NCBI GenBank assembly: GCA_951812655.1
Contig: OX638319.1
Coordinates: 62,001-126,000 of the forward strand
From: an uncultured Candidatus Nitrosopumilus sp.
Lineage (GTDB): Archaea; Thermoproteota; Nitrososphaeria; Nitrososphaerales; Nitrosopumilaceae
Length of the DNA: 64,000 nucleotides
Reading direction: 5' to 3'
Shown here: positions 24,886 through 33,845 of the stretch, in pieces
How positions within the stretch are numbered: the first letter of the stretch is position 1
Layout of the letters: every line of letters begins with the position of its first letter
Notes under the pieces: model-generated
Databases searched by the model: none
Told to the model about the DNA's origin: nothing
Seen by the model: only the letters and a program-made list of their open reading frames with translations
Made by a program: the position numbers and the translations under genes

Positions 24886-25980
24886 CTATTCTACGTTGAC
24901 AGTTCCCACCATCCATGGGTGCAAGATGCAGTAGTACTCGTAGTTTCCTGCCTCTGTAAACGTGAACTCGTACAGGTCTCCTGCGGACATGACGTCCGAA
25001 TCAAACACTCCATCAAATCCGTCGTTTGGATTTCCTGACGTTACGGTGTGCATCGTGTTGTCTACGTTGTCCCACACGATTGTGGTCCCAATCTCTACGT
25101 CTATGTTCTCTGGATCATAATACAGCTGTCCATCCTCCGGAATTGCAGCTCCGTCTGGAATCATCACTTTGATCGGCTCCTTGGGCATCTCTATTACCAA
25201 TGTCGATACCATCCATGGATGCACAATGCACAAGTACTCATATTCGCCTATTTCCAAATCAGTTGTATCCAGTCTGTATACTTCTCCGGCATTCATCAGA
25301 CTTGAGTCAAATGTTTCTCCAAAGTCAGATGAACTGGTGACTGTGTGTGCAACCGTGTCTACATTTGTCCACTCTACTGTATGTCCCTGCGGCACTATTG
25401 CCACATCTGGTTCATAATCTGGATTTCCTTCCTCGGCCGAACCCACAAGAATTTCTACTGGGAAAATTGGTCCTGAAGGGGTGACGTCTACTTCGGGTTC
25501 TTCAATTCCTATTTCCTGAGGAATCATGTATGTGTCTGGAGCCGAGAAAACTCCAAATGATACCCACATGATTATTCCTGCTGCTGATGCCATTGCTGAA
25601 ATTGCCCCAACTGGTTTTGCCGCACTCGGATGCTTCATTGATAGATATGCGAAGACAACTGCGGGGAATGTGATTGCCATTAAAATTCCTGCTAATGTAA
25701 TTACAAAGTTTGACGTATTCATGGTCAAGGCGTACATTCCAAAACTCAATGATATTGACAAAATCACCAAAGTTGTTGCCTTGGCTCTGTTACTGGTTGA
25801 AACTCCACCATCAAGGATCCCTGCTGCCAGAAAAATCAATCCTACGAACATTGTAAGTCCTGTCAAGGCGTGCATGCCGTCGATGAATGTGTGTGCGAGT
25901 CCTGCATACGACAACGTAAGGCCAGCCAAGCCTATGGCTGTGAGTCCCATTCCTGGCATCATGAGGTCCCAATTACTCAT
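24886..25980 (-). CDS. Membrane protein with two plastocyanin-like domains
   Basis: 364 residues. About five membrane helices occupy residues 8-155. Two cupredoxin domains follow outside the membrane, with copper ligands in TVAHTVTS/YLCIVHPWM and in NTMHTVTS/YYCILHPWM. Each has the His-Cys-His-Met type 1 set. It is probably an outward-facing electron carrier of the respiratory chain. It is divergent from the heme farnesyltransferase gene, which supports a link to heme-copper oxidase biogenesis or function. A palindrome covers its promoter. Confidence 0.88.
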   Translation of the reverse strand: MSNWDLMMPGMGLTAIGLAGLTLSYAGLAHTFIDGMHALTGLTMFVGLIFLAAGILDGGVSTSNRAKATTLVILSISLSFGMYALTMNTSNFVITLAGILMAITFPAVVFAYLSMKHPSAAKPVGAISAMASAAGIIMWVSFGVFSAPDTYMIPQEIGIEEPEVDVTPSGPIFPVEILVGSAEEGNPDYEPDVAIVPQGHTVEWTNVDTVAHTVTSSSDFGETFDSSLMNAGEVYRLDTTDLEIGEYEYLCIVHPWMVSTLVIEMPKEPIKVMIPDGAAIPEDGQLYYDPENIDVEIGTTIVWDNVDNTMHTVTSGNPNDGFDGVFDSDVMSAGDLYEFTFTEAGNYEYYCILHPWMVGTVNVE

Positions 25981-25995
25981 TCAAAATAGCTGATA

Positions 25996-26014
25996 GGATT
26001 AAGATACTTAATCC
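25996..26014. promoter_or_regulatory. Perfect 19-bp palindrome in a divergent promoter
   Basis: GGATTAAG-ATA-CTTAATCC has perfect 8-bp arms. It lies 16-34 bases upstream of the cupredoxin-protein ATG and about 65 bases before ctaB. It covers the expected TATA region of the cupredoxin gene, so a bound regulator could block the promoter. Confidence 0.5.
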
Positions 26015-26078
26015 TTGCGAAATCTGTTAGATCACCTCGACGAAGAAATTAAATGGCTTTGGAATAGCATAGAGTGAA

Positions 26079-26972
26079 TTGGGATTTAATGAAATATTAG
26101 AGATATCGAAACCTCGAATTGTAGTTCTTTTGGTTATCACTGCAGTCACATCCATGTATGCAGCTAGCAAGCTGGTTCCTGGGGCTCCAGATCTTGAATA
26201 TTGGTATTATTTACACATAATCATCGCTGGTGGGCTGGCATCTGCTGGTTCTAGTGCTCTTAACCACTATTATGACAAAGACATAGATCCAAAAATGTCT
26301 AGGACGAGTTCTAGACCCATTCCATCTGGTCGAATGAAGGCATCAGGGGTTCTGGCATATGGACTGGCTGTAAGCTGCATTTCTGTAATCTATGGATACT
26401 TTGCACTGAATCCTGTTTCGGCTTTTTTTATCGCAGTCGGGATCTTCTCGTATGTGATCATCTACACAGTTTGGCTGAAACGAAGAAACTCATCAAATAT
26501 TGTGATTGGTGGAATTGCTGGCAGTGCTGCAGCATGGGCAGGATGGGCAGCAGCAACTGGCAGTATGGATCTGCTGGGATTCTTGGTGGGATTCTTGGTG
26601 TTCGTGTGGACTCCTTCTCACTTTTGGTGTCTAGCAATGAAAATTAAAGATGAGTATGCTGAAGCTGAAGTTCCAATGCTTCCAGTTGTAATTGGGATGA
26701 AAAAAACATCGAAGTTCATTTTGGGAAATACGTTGATTCTGATTCCTTACTCTTTACTGCTTTCGTTTATTCCTGATGGTATGGGACTTGTCTATACTGT
26801 TATCGCGATAGTTTCTGGAGGATTGATGCTTGTATACCATTACAAGCTGACAAAGGATCCAACGTCTGAATTTGCTTGGAAGGCATACAAGGTAACTGCG
26901 CCCTATCTGACAATAATCTTTGTTGCAGTTGCGTTAGATGCTGCATTTCATTATGACTTGCCGTTATTTTAA
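26079..26972 (+). CDS. ctaB: Protoheme IX farnesyltransferase
   Basis: 297 residues from TTG. It is a UbiA-type prenyltransferase with about eight to nine membrane helices. The first Asp-rich motif is NHYYDKDIDPKMSRTSSRPIPSG and the later region is VFVWTPSHFWCLAMKIKDEYAEAEVPMLPVV, both typical of CyoE/CtaB. It converts heme B to heme O for heme-copper oxidase. It lies divergent to the membrane cupredoxin gene. Confidence 0.94.
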   Translation: MGFNEILEISKPRIVVLLVITAVTSMYAASKLVPGAPDLEYWYYLHIIIAGGLASAGSSALNHYYDKDIDPKMSRTSSRPIPSGRMKASGVLAYGLAVSCISVIYGYFALNPVSAFFIAVGIFSYVIIYTVWLKRRNSSNIVIGGIAGSAAAWAGWAAATGSMDLLGFLVGFLVFVWTPSHFWCLAMKIKDEYAEAEVPMLPVVIGMKKTSKFILGNTLILIPYSLLLSFIPDGMGLVYTVIAIVSGGLMLVYHYKLTKDPTSEFAWKAYKVTAPYLTIIFVAVALDAAFHYDLPLF

Positions 26973-26975
26973 TAA

Positions 26976-27272
26976 TTATTTATCAACGCCAGGAAAGCTT
27001 GCCTCGTAGTCCTTTTCCATTGCTTCCTTGTTTTGCTCTTGAATTTTGTCAACGGTTTTTTCAACAACAGTGACTTCTATCCTGCGTTCATCCTTTGTAA
27101 TCCACGATACTGTTATGAGTCCAAGTATTTCCAAGTCCAATAGTATCTTGTTAAATCTGTCATCTGCAATGACGTGGCCGTCTTTTACCAAACTTTTGTA
27201 AAGATCCACGTCTGTTAGGCGATTCGCTTCTTTGATCTTATCAAATACTGTATTTCTAATTGGTATTGCCAT
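26976..27272 (-). CDS. Small winged-helix protein, possible regulator
   Basis: 98 residues. The N-terminal 70 residues fit a winged helix: RNTVFDKIKEANRLTDVDLYKSLV, then DDRFNKILLDLEILGLITVSWITKDERRIEVTV. A charged helical tail follows. It begins 2 bp after the cdc48 stop, so it is probably in the EF-1beta-cdc48 transcript. DNA binding is inferred from the fold only. Confidence 0.7.
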   Translation of the reverse strand: MAIPIRNTVFDKIKEANRLTDVDLYKSLVKDGHVIADDRFNKILLDLEILGLITVSWITKDERRIEVTVVEKTVDKIQEQNKEAMEKDYEASFPGVDK

Positions 27273-27274
27273 TT

Positions 27275-29443
27275 TTATCCGTAGAATGATTTACTATCTG
27301 TCTTTGGGACAACGTTAGATATACTTTCCTTCACAGTGCTATACCAGTTATCCACTTCTTTGGTGATTGATGGTTTAACCCTATTCAGACCTGTGGCGAA
27401 ATCCTGATTTGAAATTTCTGTTGAATTCTTTCTCATTGCTTCTACTGCTGCCTCTCTGCAAAGAGCAGCAAGGTCTGCACCTGAATAGTTCTGGGTCGTG
27501 ACTGCAATCTCTTGCAATTTCACATCCTTGGCTAGAGGCATCTTATCTGTTAGAATTTTGATTATCTCCAATCTTCCTTTTTCATCCGGTGGTGAGACAT
27601 ACAGCACCAAATCTAATCTGCCTGTTCTTAACAATGCATTATCTAAAATGTCTGGTCTATTTGTAATTCCGATTACGGTTACTCTTGATGAGGACCCCTC
27701 TTCGATTTCCGTGAGTAATTGACTTAGTAGCGTCTCCCCGTTTGCACTTTCATTTGATTTAGATCGTGCTAGTGAATCCAATTCATCAAAAATCACTACG
27801 CATGGTGATGCAGCTTTTGCTTTTCTGAAAATTTCTCTTATGGCTTTTTCAGATTCTCCTAGCCACTTGGAAAGAATTTCTGGACCTCTCACCAAAATCA
27901 TGTTTGCACCTGTTTCAGTAGCCAGTGCCCTTGCCAGCATAGTTTTTCCACATCCTGGCGGACCGTAAATCAATGCTCCTTTTGGTGGCCTTATTCCCAT
28001 CTTCGTGAATCTGCCTGGCTCTTTCATAGCTGTTATGAGGTTGTCTGATAGTGATTTCTTAACGTCATCCAATCCTCCGACATCTTGCCACCATACTTTT
28101 GGTCTTTCGACGTAAAATTCTCTCATTGCAGTGGGGATCACGTCTTGCATGGCGTCATAGAAATCAATTAGTTTGATTTTCATAGATTGCAAAACTTCTG
28201 TTGGGATTTTCTCTGTTTCAAGATCTATTTCTGGGAGATATCTCCTGATCGATTTCAATGCTGCCTCCCTGCAAAGTGATTTAAGATCTGCCCCTGTATA
28301 TCCATGTAAATCCGATGAGAGATCTTTTAGATCAATCTCCTCACTGATTGGCATTCCTCTTGTATGGATTTCAAGAATCTCCAACCTTCCATCTTCATTG
28401 GGAACAGATACCTCAAATTCCCTGTCAAATCTTCCCGGCCTTCTGAGTGCGGGATCTACGCTATCTGGTCTGTTGGTTGCCCCCAATACTATGACATTTC
28501 CCCTGTCGTCCAAACCGTCCATCAGTGCCAACAATTGGGCTACTACTCTCTTTTCTACATCTCCATACGCCTCTTCTCTTTTTGGCGCAATGGCGTCTAT
28601 TTCGTCTATGAATATGATGCTTGGGGAATTGTCTTTTGCTTCTTTGAAAATATCTCTTAGTCTGGCTTCTGTTTCTCCATAGTACTTGTTCATGATTTCT
28701 GGACCATTGATTGGATACAAGTTGGCCTCTGATTCACTTGCGATTACTTTTGCCAGGAGGGTTTTTCCGCATCCTGGCGGACCATGAAGTAAAATTCCAC
28801 TATGGGGCTCGACTCCAAGTCTTGCAAATAATTCTGGATGCTTTAGTGGCAATTCAACGATCTCCCTCATCGCTTTGACCTCTCGTCTTAATCCTCCCAC
28901 TTCTTCATACGTTACTCTGACTTTTCTGTCTACAGATGTTTCTTTTGAAATGTTGAGATTTGTAGTCCTATCCATCTTGACTACGCCTTTGGGAATTGTT
29001 TTTGTAATTTTAAAATCTATGGAGTTTCCTAAAATCATCACCGATATCTCATCCCCGTGTGCAATTGGCAGCCCCTTCAATCTGTCTTGAATGAAATCTG
29101 TAAACTCCTTGTCCATTGACACTGCACCATTAACTGGAATTAGCGATACCGCTTTTGCAATCTTTGATGTGGATTTTCGAATTTTGACAAAATCATTTAA
29201 TGATGCGCCAACGTTTTTCCTTGTCTGTCCGTCAATTCTTACTATGTTTCGTTCTTTTTCATCTTCATCTGTTGGCCAAACTACTGCACAACTAGATCGT
29301 GAACCCATAATGTCCACAATGTCTCCTGGTGTTACCTTGAGAAAATCCATTGCATCAGGACCTATACGGGCACGCTTTTTCCCTATGTCTCTTTGTTTTG
29401 CCTCGCCAATTCTCATCTGCAAAGGTTCTTCTTTGCGTGCCAA
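27275..29443 (-). CDS. cdc48: CDC48/VCP AAA+ ATPase
   Basis: 722 residues. An N-terminal double-psi barrel and CDC48 domain 2 span about 1-190. The two AAA modules have Walker A GPPGCGKTLLAK and GPPGCGKTMLAR, Walker B IIFIDEIDAIAP and VVIFDELDSLAR, and sensor motifs (GATNRPDSVDPALRRPGRFD; GITNRPDILDNALLRTGRLD). CDC48 is a hexameric unfoldase that extracts proteins for degradation. The second module lacks the usual aromatic pore sequence seen in p97. It follows the EF-1beta gene by 9 bp. Confidence 0.96.
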   Translation of the reverse strand: MARKEEPLQMRIGEAKQRDIGKKRARIGPDAMDFLKVTPGDIVDIMGSRSSCAVVWPTDEDEKERNIVRIDGQTRKNVGASLNDFVKIRKSTSKIAKAVSLIPVNGAVSMDKEFTDFIQDRLKGLPIAHGDEISVMILGNSIDFKITKTIPKGVVKMDRTTNLNISKETSVDRKVRVTYEEVGGLRREVKAMREIVELPLKHPELFARLGVEPHSGILLHGPPGCGKTLLAKVIASESEANLYPINGPEIMNKYYGETEARLRDIFKEAKDNSPSIIFIDEIDAIAPKREEAYGDVEKRVVAQLLALMDGLDDRGNVIVLGATNRPDSVDPALRRPGRFDREFEVSVPNEDGRLEILEIHTRGMPISEEIDLKDLSSDLHGYTGADLKSLCREAALKSIRRYLPEIDLETEKIPTEVLQSMKIKLIDFYDAMQDVIPTAMREFYVERPKVWWQDVGGLDDVKKSLSDNLITAMKEPGRFTKMGIRPPKGALIYGPPGCGKTMLARALATETGANMILVRGPEILSKWLGESEKAIREIFRKAKAASPCVVIFDELDSLARSKSNESANGETLLSQLLTEIEEGSSSRVTVIGITNRPDILDNALLRTGRLDLVLYVSPPDEKGRLEIIKILTDKMPLAKDVKLQEIAVTTQNYSGADLAALCREAAVEAMRKNSTEISNQDFATGLNRVKPSITKEVDNWYSTVKESISNVVPKTDSKSFYG

Positions 29444-29452
29444 AAAAATCTC

Positions 29453-29734
29453 CTATTTCATGTCTACAGACATTCTACTCATGTTGAGCACTTCGAATTC
29501 ACTAACTCCTTCTATTGCTCTTATGGCTGCTTCTAAAGCATCCATCTGACCTTCTTTATCTTCTACAATGAATTCTGCCTTTATACATTCTAATCCAAAT
29601 GCCAATGGCTCTTTTGCATGTCTTTTCATCATAATCCCTTCTTTTAGAGATGCTTTGATCGATTCAGCTAACTTGTCAAGATCTACTTCCGTGCCGCTTG
29701 GAAGAATTTTTGTGATTAAAAGTAATTGCGCCAT
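29453..29734 (-). CDS. ef1b: Elongation factor 1-beta
   Basis: 93 residues, the standard archaeal size. The pattern [17 protein letters not shown], then [40 protein letters not shown] is diagnostic of aEF-1beta. It exchanges GDP for GTP on EF-1alpha. It begins 3 bp after the zinc-ribbon gene and precedes cdc48. Confidence 0.95.
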   Translation of the reverse strand: MAQLLLITKILPSGTEVDLDKLAESIKASLKEGIMMKRHAKEPLAFGLECIKAEFIVEDKEGQMDALEAAIRAIEGVSEFEVLNMSRMSVDMK

Positions 29735-29737
29735 GTT

Positions 29738-29926
29738 TTAAGGTCCCTGAAAATTGCATGAGGGTGAGGAGCAAGTATAACTCCTTGCTGCTTCTCTACA
29801 ACTTTGACATCTCCAAATTAAGTCAGTGCCGCAACTAGGGCAGTTAAATTTTACACATTTATCATTAGGCATAATGGGTCTGTGACAGCAACTACATGTT
29901 GGTAATGATATTGTAGATGATGACAT
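29738..29926 (-). CDS. Zinc-ribbon protein of the HVO_2753 type
   Basis: 62 residues from ATG 29926, chosen over an upstream ATG because the family begins near the first Cys pair. Four Cys pairs are visible: CSCC, CPSC, CQSC and CSSPSC, giving two treble-clef zinc sites. The family is conserved in archaea, is usually next to EF-1beta as here, and is thought to bind RNA. Confidence 0.88.
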   Translation of the reverse strand: MSSSTISLPTCSCCHRPIMPNDKCVKFNCPSCGTDLIWRCQSCREAARSYTCSSPSCNFQGP

Positions 29927-29979
29927 GATCAAATTTTCTGGAAACATCATTTATACCTTCCCTAGAATCTGAACCTGAT

Positions 29980-31116
29980 CTAACTCAGTAACTTTTTCAT
30001 TTCCCCGCTCATGAGAATCTGGATCGTTTTCATTGATCCTTTGATCCCCAGTAACTTGATGATTGAACCAGTATGAAAATCAAAATCGTCTTTTTCAGAA
30101 ATCTCTTTAGTGATTTCAGGTGTAATTGAACCGAATAATTGATTTATTGTCTCATTGTCTAGCCTTTCCAATAACTTGCGTGCTAAAGATTGTTTTTCAA
30201 ACTCTTTGCCAAATCTGAAATTCCATTTTTTTTGATATTGTTTAAGTTCATCACGATTATCTGTTTTTAAATAATTTGATATCGCTTGTCCCGCAAATAC
30301 TCCTCCCATGCCGCTAGTAAAAATGCCTCCTGCGGTTGTTGGTTTTGCTTGTCCTGCCGCATCGCCTACAAACACTGTATCGTCTTGTATGAAATTCTTG
30401 ATTGGACCTTTGATCCATATGGGGGCAAAAATTTTACGTACTATTGAGAATTCTCCTCTGTCATTGAGAAAATCATCCATTGTTTGAGAAACGTTGATAC
30501 CTCTTCCTGCAATTCCTACTTTCCCTTTGCCTTCTCCTGATGGGATGATCCACGCGAAAAATCCTGGGTATTTCTCTTGATCAAAAATGACTTCTACCCT
30601 TCCATTTCTGATCCATTTTGCATAAATCTCGTATTGTGCAGATGACAAAATCCCGGTTCTGTCTTTATGAATAAGTGAGGACACCCCTCTTGCATCGACA
30701 AAAATTCTGCAATCTACATTTCCGTCGTTTGTTCTTACGCCTGTTTTTGTCTTTTCTTGAAAACTGGTTCTTACTTTGATTACTGTTCCATTCTTCTGAG
30801 CTTGAAATGCTATTTGCTTGTCTAGCTCTCTTCTGCTGATTTCTATGACTCTCTGCTTTTTTGAATTTATTGTAAAACTACTTCCATTTGGAGAGATAAT
30901 TTTTGCATTTTCTATCTTATGTTCAAAAGTTTTTCTGAATGGTATGATGCCGATCTCGTTTAATCCCGAAATGCTGACAAGACCTCCGCAGTGTTCTGGG
31001 GTTCCAATTTCGTAGTCTTCTTCAATTACAAGAACCTTGAAGCCTCTTGAAGATATTTCTCTTGCACACAATAATCCTGCTATGCTCCCTCCTGCAATCA
31101 CAACATCAAAACTCAC
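29980..31116 (-). CDS. Geranylgeranyl reductase-family flavoprotein
   Basis: 378 residues. The N-terminal dinucleotide motif is AGGSIAGLLCAREISSRG, the mid motif is DARGVSSLIHKDR and the FAD motif is FVGDAAGQAKPTTAGGIFTSGMGG. These place it in the geranylgeranyl reductase family, which saturates the isoprenoid chains of archaeal membrane lipids or of quinones. The exact substrate is not decided by sequence; thaumarchaea have several paralogues. It stands as its own unit on the minus strand. Confidence 0.88.
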   Translation of the reverse strand: MSFDVVIAGGSIAGLLCAREISSRGFKVLVIEEDYEIGTPEHCGGLVSISGLNEIGIIPFRKTFEHKIENAKIISPNGSSFTINSKKQRVIEISRRELDKQIAFQAQKNGTVIKVRTSFQEKTKTGVRTNDGNVDCRIFVDARGVSSLIHKDRTGILSSAQYEIYAKWIRNGRVEVIFDQEKYPGFFAWIIPSGEGKGKVGIAGRGINVSQTMDDFLNDRGEFSIVRKIFAPIWIKGPIKNFIQDDTVFVGDAAGQAKPTTAGGIFTSGMGGVFAGQAISNYLKTDNRDELKQYQKKWNFRFGKEFEKQSLARKLLERLDNETINQLFGSITPEITKEISEKDDFDFHTGSIIKLLGIKGSMKTIQILMSGEMKKLLS

Positions 31117-31351
31117 AGATCTTGTTTCTATACCAATTATTTAATTTAAAAGAAGCAAAACCGTTCTGATGCAAATTTAGAAATCCTTTCTTGTGTCTTT
31201 ATTGTTGTTCTTATGGTCCAAGTCACCAAAATGAATTATTTTTTCTGGTAAACAACAATTGTTTTATTTTCTTTTTAAAAATAGGCTCATTTCCAAATTA
31301 CGATGTTTTTAATTTTAATGAAGAAATAAAATTTTTTTTAATGTTGTAGAA

Positions 31352-31585
31352 TCAAATTTCTAATGATTTGAATTTTTGATACATGTTTGCATTCTGAACT
31401 GCATATCTGGATTCTCTATCTGCACCCCATGCCCGTGTTCTCTCGAATTTCAAAAATTGTTTTTTAATTATACTGTGATCGGATGAATTGTTTTCTGCAT
31501 TTATCCTTAACACATTCAAAGGCCTCATTATCAAATGCCTTTGATATTTTTCTGATGAGTGATATTCTGAGAATGATTCTTTCAT
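31352..31585 (-). CDS. Hypothetical small basic protein
   Basis: 77 residues from ATG, rich in Lys, Arg, Ser and Asn, with no Cys pair or membrane helix. FERTRAWGADRESRYAVQNANMYQKF looks like a conserved helical end. No family is recognised. Coding status is moderate because it is a lone frame between two ~240-bp AT-rich gaps that show nothing else. Confidence 0.45.
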   Translation of the reverse strand: MKESFSEYHSSEKYQRHLIMRPLNVLRINAENNSSDHSIIKKQFLKFERTRAWGADRESRYAVQNANMYQKFKSLEI

Positions 31586-31836
31586 GGGTTCTTTGAAATT
31601 TATTTGGGAAATCTGAACAATCTCTTGTAATTTGGTTCAATCAAGGTCGACAGTTTTTTTAGACTCTGAATTGTTAATGCCAATTTATGAAAAATCTTAT
31701 TCTGAGAAATGTCTGGTTTTTTCTGGATTTGATGTGTGAAAACTGACTTATTTTACATAATTCGATGGCTCTTTTAACCTGCTAGGGGGAAATTTACATT
31801 CAAAAGTTTTTCATTAAACCTGTTTTAGACAATTGC

Positions 31837-32190
31837 ATGGGCGACATCAAGCAGGTCATTGCAGTGCGGACTGATCTGGGAATGGGTAAAGGGAAAATTG
31901 CCGCTCAAGTGGGACACGCTTGCGTTCTTGGGGCCGAACATGTGAGAAAATCTCATCCTGAATGGTTTCGTGAATGGTGGGGTGGACAAGAAAAAGTGGT
32001 TGTAAAAGTTTCTGGCATCAAAGATTTACAGGAAGTGAAAAGACATGCGATTGATTTGAATCTTCCATGGTCTGAAGTGACGGATGCTGGTCATACTCAA
32101 ATTGCACCTGGAACCGCCACTTGTATTTCGATTGGGCCTGCTCCTGAAAACCTGATTGATAAAATAACGGGTGATCTAAAACTACTATGA
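31837..32190 (+). CDS. pth2: Peptidyl-tRNA hydrolase Pth2
   Basis: 117 residues. The Pth2 signature is complete: QVIAVRTDLGMGKGKIAAQVGHA, VKVSGIKDLQEVKRHA, LPWSEVTDAGHTQIAPGTATCISIGPAP. The enzyme recycles peptidyl-tRNA by cutting the peptide off. The catalytic Lys, Asp and Thr residues are kept. Confidence 0.96.
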   Translation: MGDIKQVIAVRTDLGMGKGKIAAQVGHACVLGAEHVRKSHPEWFREWWGGQEKVVVKVSGIKDLQEVKRHAIDLNLPWSEVTDAGHTQIAPGTATCISIGPAPENLIDKITGDLKLL

Positions 32191-32243
32191 TTCATACTTT
32201 GTTGGAATAAGATATAACAAGGCCTAGCGCTGTTTTTTCTTAT

Positions 32244-33845
32244 ATGAACAAGAAGGGGCTGTTGGTTGTTTTGTTTTTTGGAAGCATCATGGTGACTTCT
32301 GGGTTTGGCCTTCAAAATATGATGACTCCGCCTGAACAAGAATCCACTGATCTGACTTTAACTGGAACCCCTGCTGATAACTTTCCTGAAGAACAACGAG
32401 CTCAGTTTTGTGGTTCTGGTGATGCGAAATCCACAAAATACGTAACAGAATTTTCAATTCCAACTGAATGTACCAATCCGTTGTCCATTGTAACTGATTA
32501 TGATGGGAATGTTTGGTTTACTCAGACTAATACTGGAAAATTGGCAAAATTTGATCCTATTTTGGAGGTGTTCACTGAGTATGAAAACCCTCTGTGGCCT
32601 GAGGGTGCACGCTCGATGATGTGGGGTATTGATTATGCCCCCGATGGAAGTGTGTGGTTCACTGACGAGTCATATGACTCAGTATGGAAGTTTTCCACCA
32701 TTGATGAAAGTTATGAAAGAATATCATATCCTTCTGAGGGAAATTCTTTGCCTCAAAGACTTGTGGTAGAGGGTTCTCAAATTATCATTAACGATTTCAC
32801 TGGAAACAAACTAACCTTTTTGGATCCGAATCAATCTGGAGAGGATATCAACTATCTCAGCATTCCTTCCCCTGTAGACGAGTCTGTAACTGCTGGATTT
32901 GCGGTGGATGAGGATGACAATATCTGGTACACCAATTGGCTTTTTCAACAAGGTGGTGTATTGGTAAAGTTTAACCAAAATGGCTATCTTGACACTGTGG
33001 CAAACTCTGATGACAAATTCCTTCCATTGCTGGATTTCATTGAGATCTATGAGCTACCTTCGGAACTTCTTACTCCAAATGGGGCCGAAGTTGCTGATGA
33101 CGGTTCAATATGGTTGGCAGATACAACCTCGTCATCCTTCTTTAGTTTTGATCCTGTGACTGCTCAATTTACTCAATATGTTACTGCTGATCCGTTATTG
33201 AGTACATATGGTAATCAGACAGGTATTGTAAAATCTCCTATTTCAAGACCATATTGGGTTGAATCTGATGAACAAGGGCGAATTGTTTTCAATGAACAAA
33301 CTGCAAACAACATCTCTGTAATGGACCCAAAGTCTCAATCACTTACTGAATACCATGTTCCATCAAAGAATCCTAACTGGGGTGATTGTGATTCTGGCAC
33401 TGGTGCAGTATTGGATGATTGCGGTGTTGCACAAATTTTTGATTTTGCTGTCGATGGTGAAAAAATTTGGTTTACTGAATGGGTGGAAAACAATATCGGG
33501 GTTGTTGATACTTCGCTTCCGTTGCCTTTGGAAATTGAATTAAGTTCAAATTCAATTACTCTTGCACCTGGAGAATCTCAAAACTTTGATTTCGTTGTTT
33601 CTTCAAAATCCTCTCGAGATCTGACTGATGCATCATTGATTATCTCTTCCACTCGGGATTTCTTGAGTGTATTGCCTGCCAATGACTCTTATCAAACATT
33701 TCAGTTGAATTCTGATTCGTCTCATCTGATTTCTACTGCCCTCAACATTTCTGAAGATGCTGTGCCTGGCACGTACAAAGTTTTACTTGGTGTACAGCTG
33801 CCTGAAGTGGCAATAAGCAAATATGTTACAGTGACCGTGGAGTGA
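32244..33845 (+). CDS. Secreted Vgb-like beta-propeller protein
   Basis: 533 residues. A signal peptide (GLLVVLFFGSIMVTSGFG) is followed by a propeller of repeated blades, each with a W-F/Y-T motif: GNVWFTQTNTGKLAKFDP, GSVWFTDESYDSVWKF, DNIWYTNWLFQQGG, GSIWLADTTSSSFFSFDP and KIWFTEWVENNIGVVD. This resembles virginiamycin B lyase and related streptogramin lyases. The last ~110 residues form an Ig-like domain. Lyase activity is not assumed; an extracellular binding role is likely. The stop overlaps the truD GTG by 4 bp. Confidence 0.85.
   Translation: MNKKGLLVVLFFGSIMVTSGFGLQNMMTPPEQESTDLTLTGTPADNFPEEQRAQFCGSGDAKSTKYVTEFSIPTECTNPLSIVTDYDGNVWFTQTNTGKLAKFDPILEVFTEYENPLWPEGARSMMWGIDYAPDGSVWFTDESYDSVWKFSTIDESYERISYPSEGNSLPQRLVVEGSQIIINDFTGNKLTFLDPNQSGEDINYLSIPSPVDESVTAGFAVDEDDNIWYTNWLFQQGGVLVKFNQNGYLDTVANSDDKFLPLLDFIEIYELPSELLTPNGAEVADDGSIWLADTTSSSFFSFDPVTAQFTQYVTADPLLSTYGNQTGIVKSPISRPYWVESDEQGRIVFNEQTANNISVMDPKSQSLTEYHVPSKNPNWGDCDSGTGAVLDDCGVAQIFDFAVDGEKIWFTEWVENNIGVVDTSLPLPLEIELSSNSITLAPGESQNFDFVVSSKSSRDLTDASLIISSTRDFLSVLPANDSYQTFQLNSDSSHLISTALNISEDAVPGTYKVLLGVQLPEVAISKYVTVTVE

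Noticed and set aside
28173-28682. Plus-strand 169-codon ORF inside cdc48
   Set aside because: It is a long antisense shadow of a highly conserved AAA domain.
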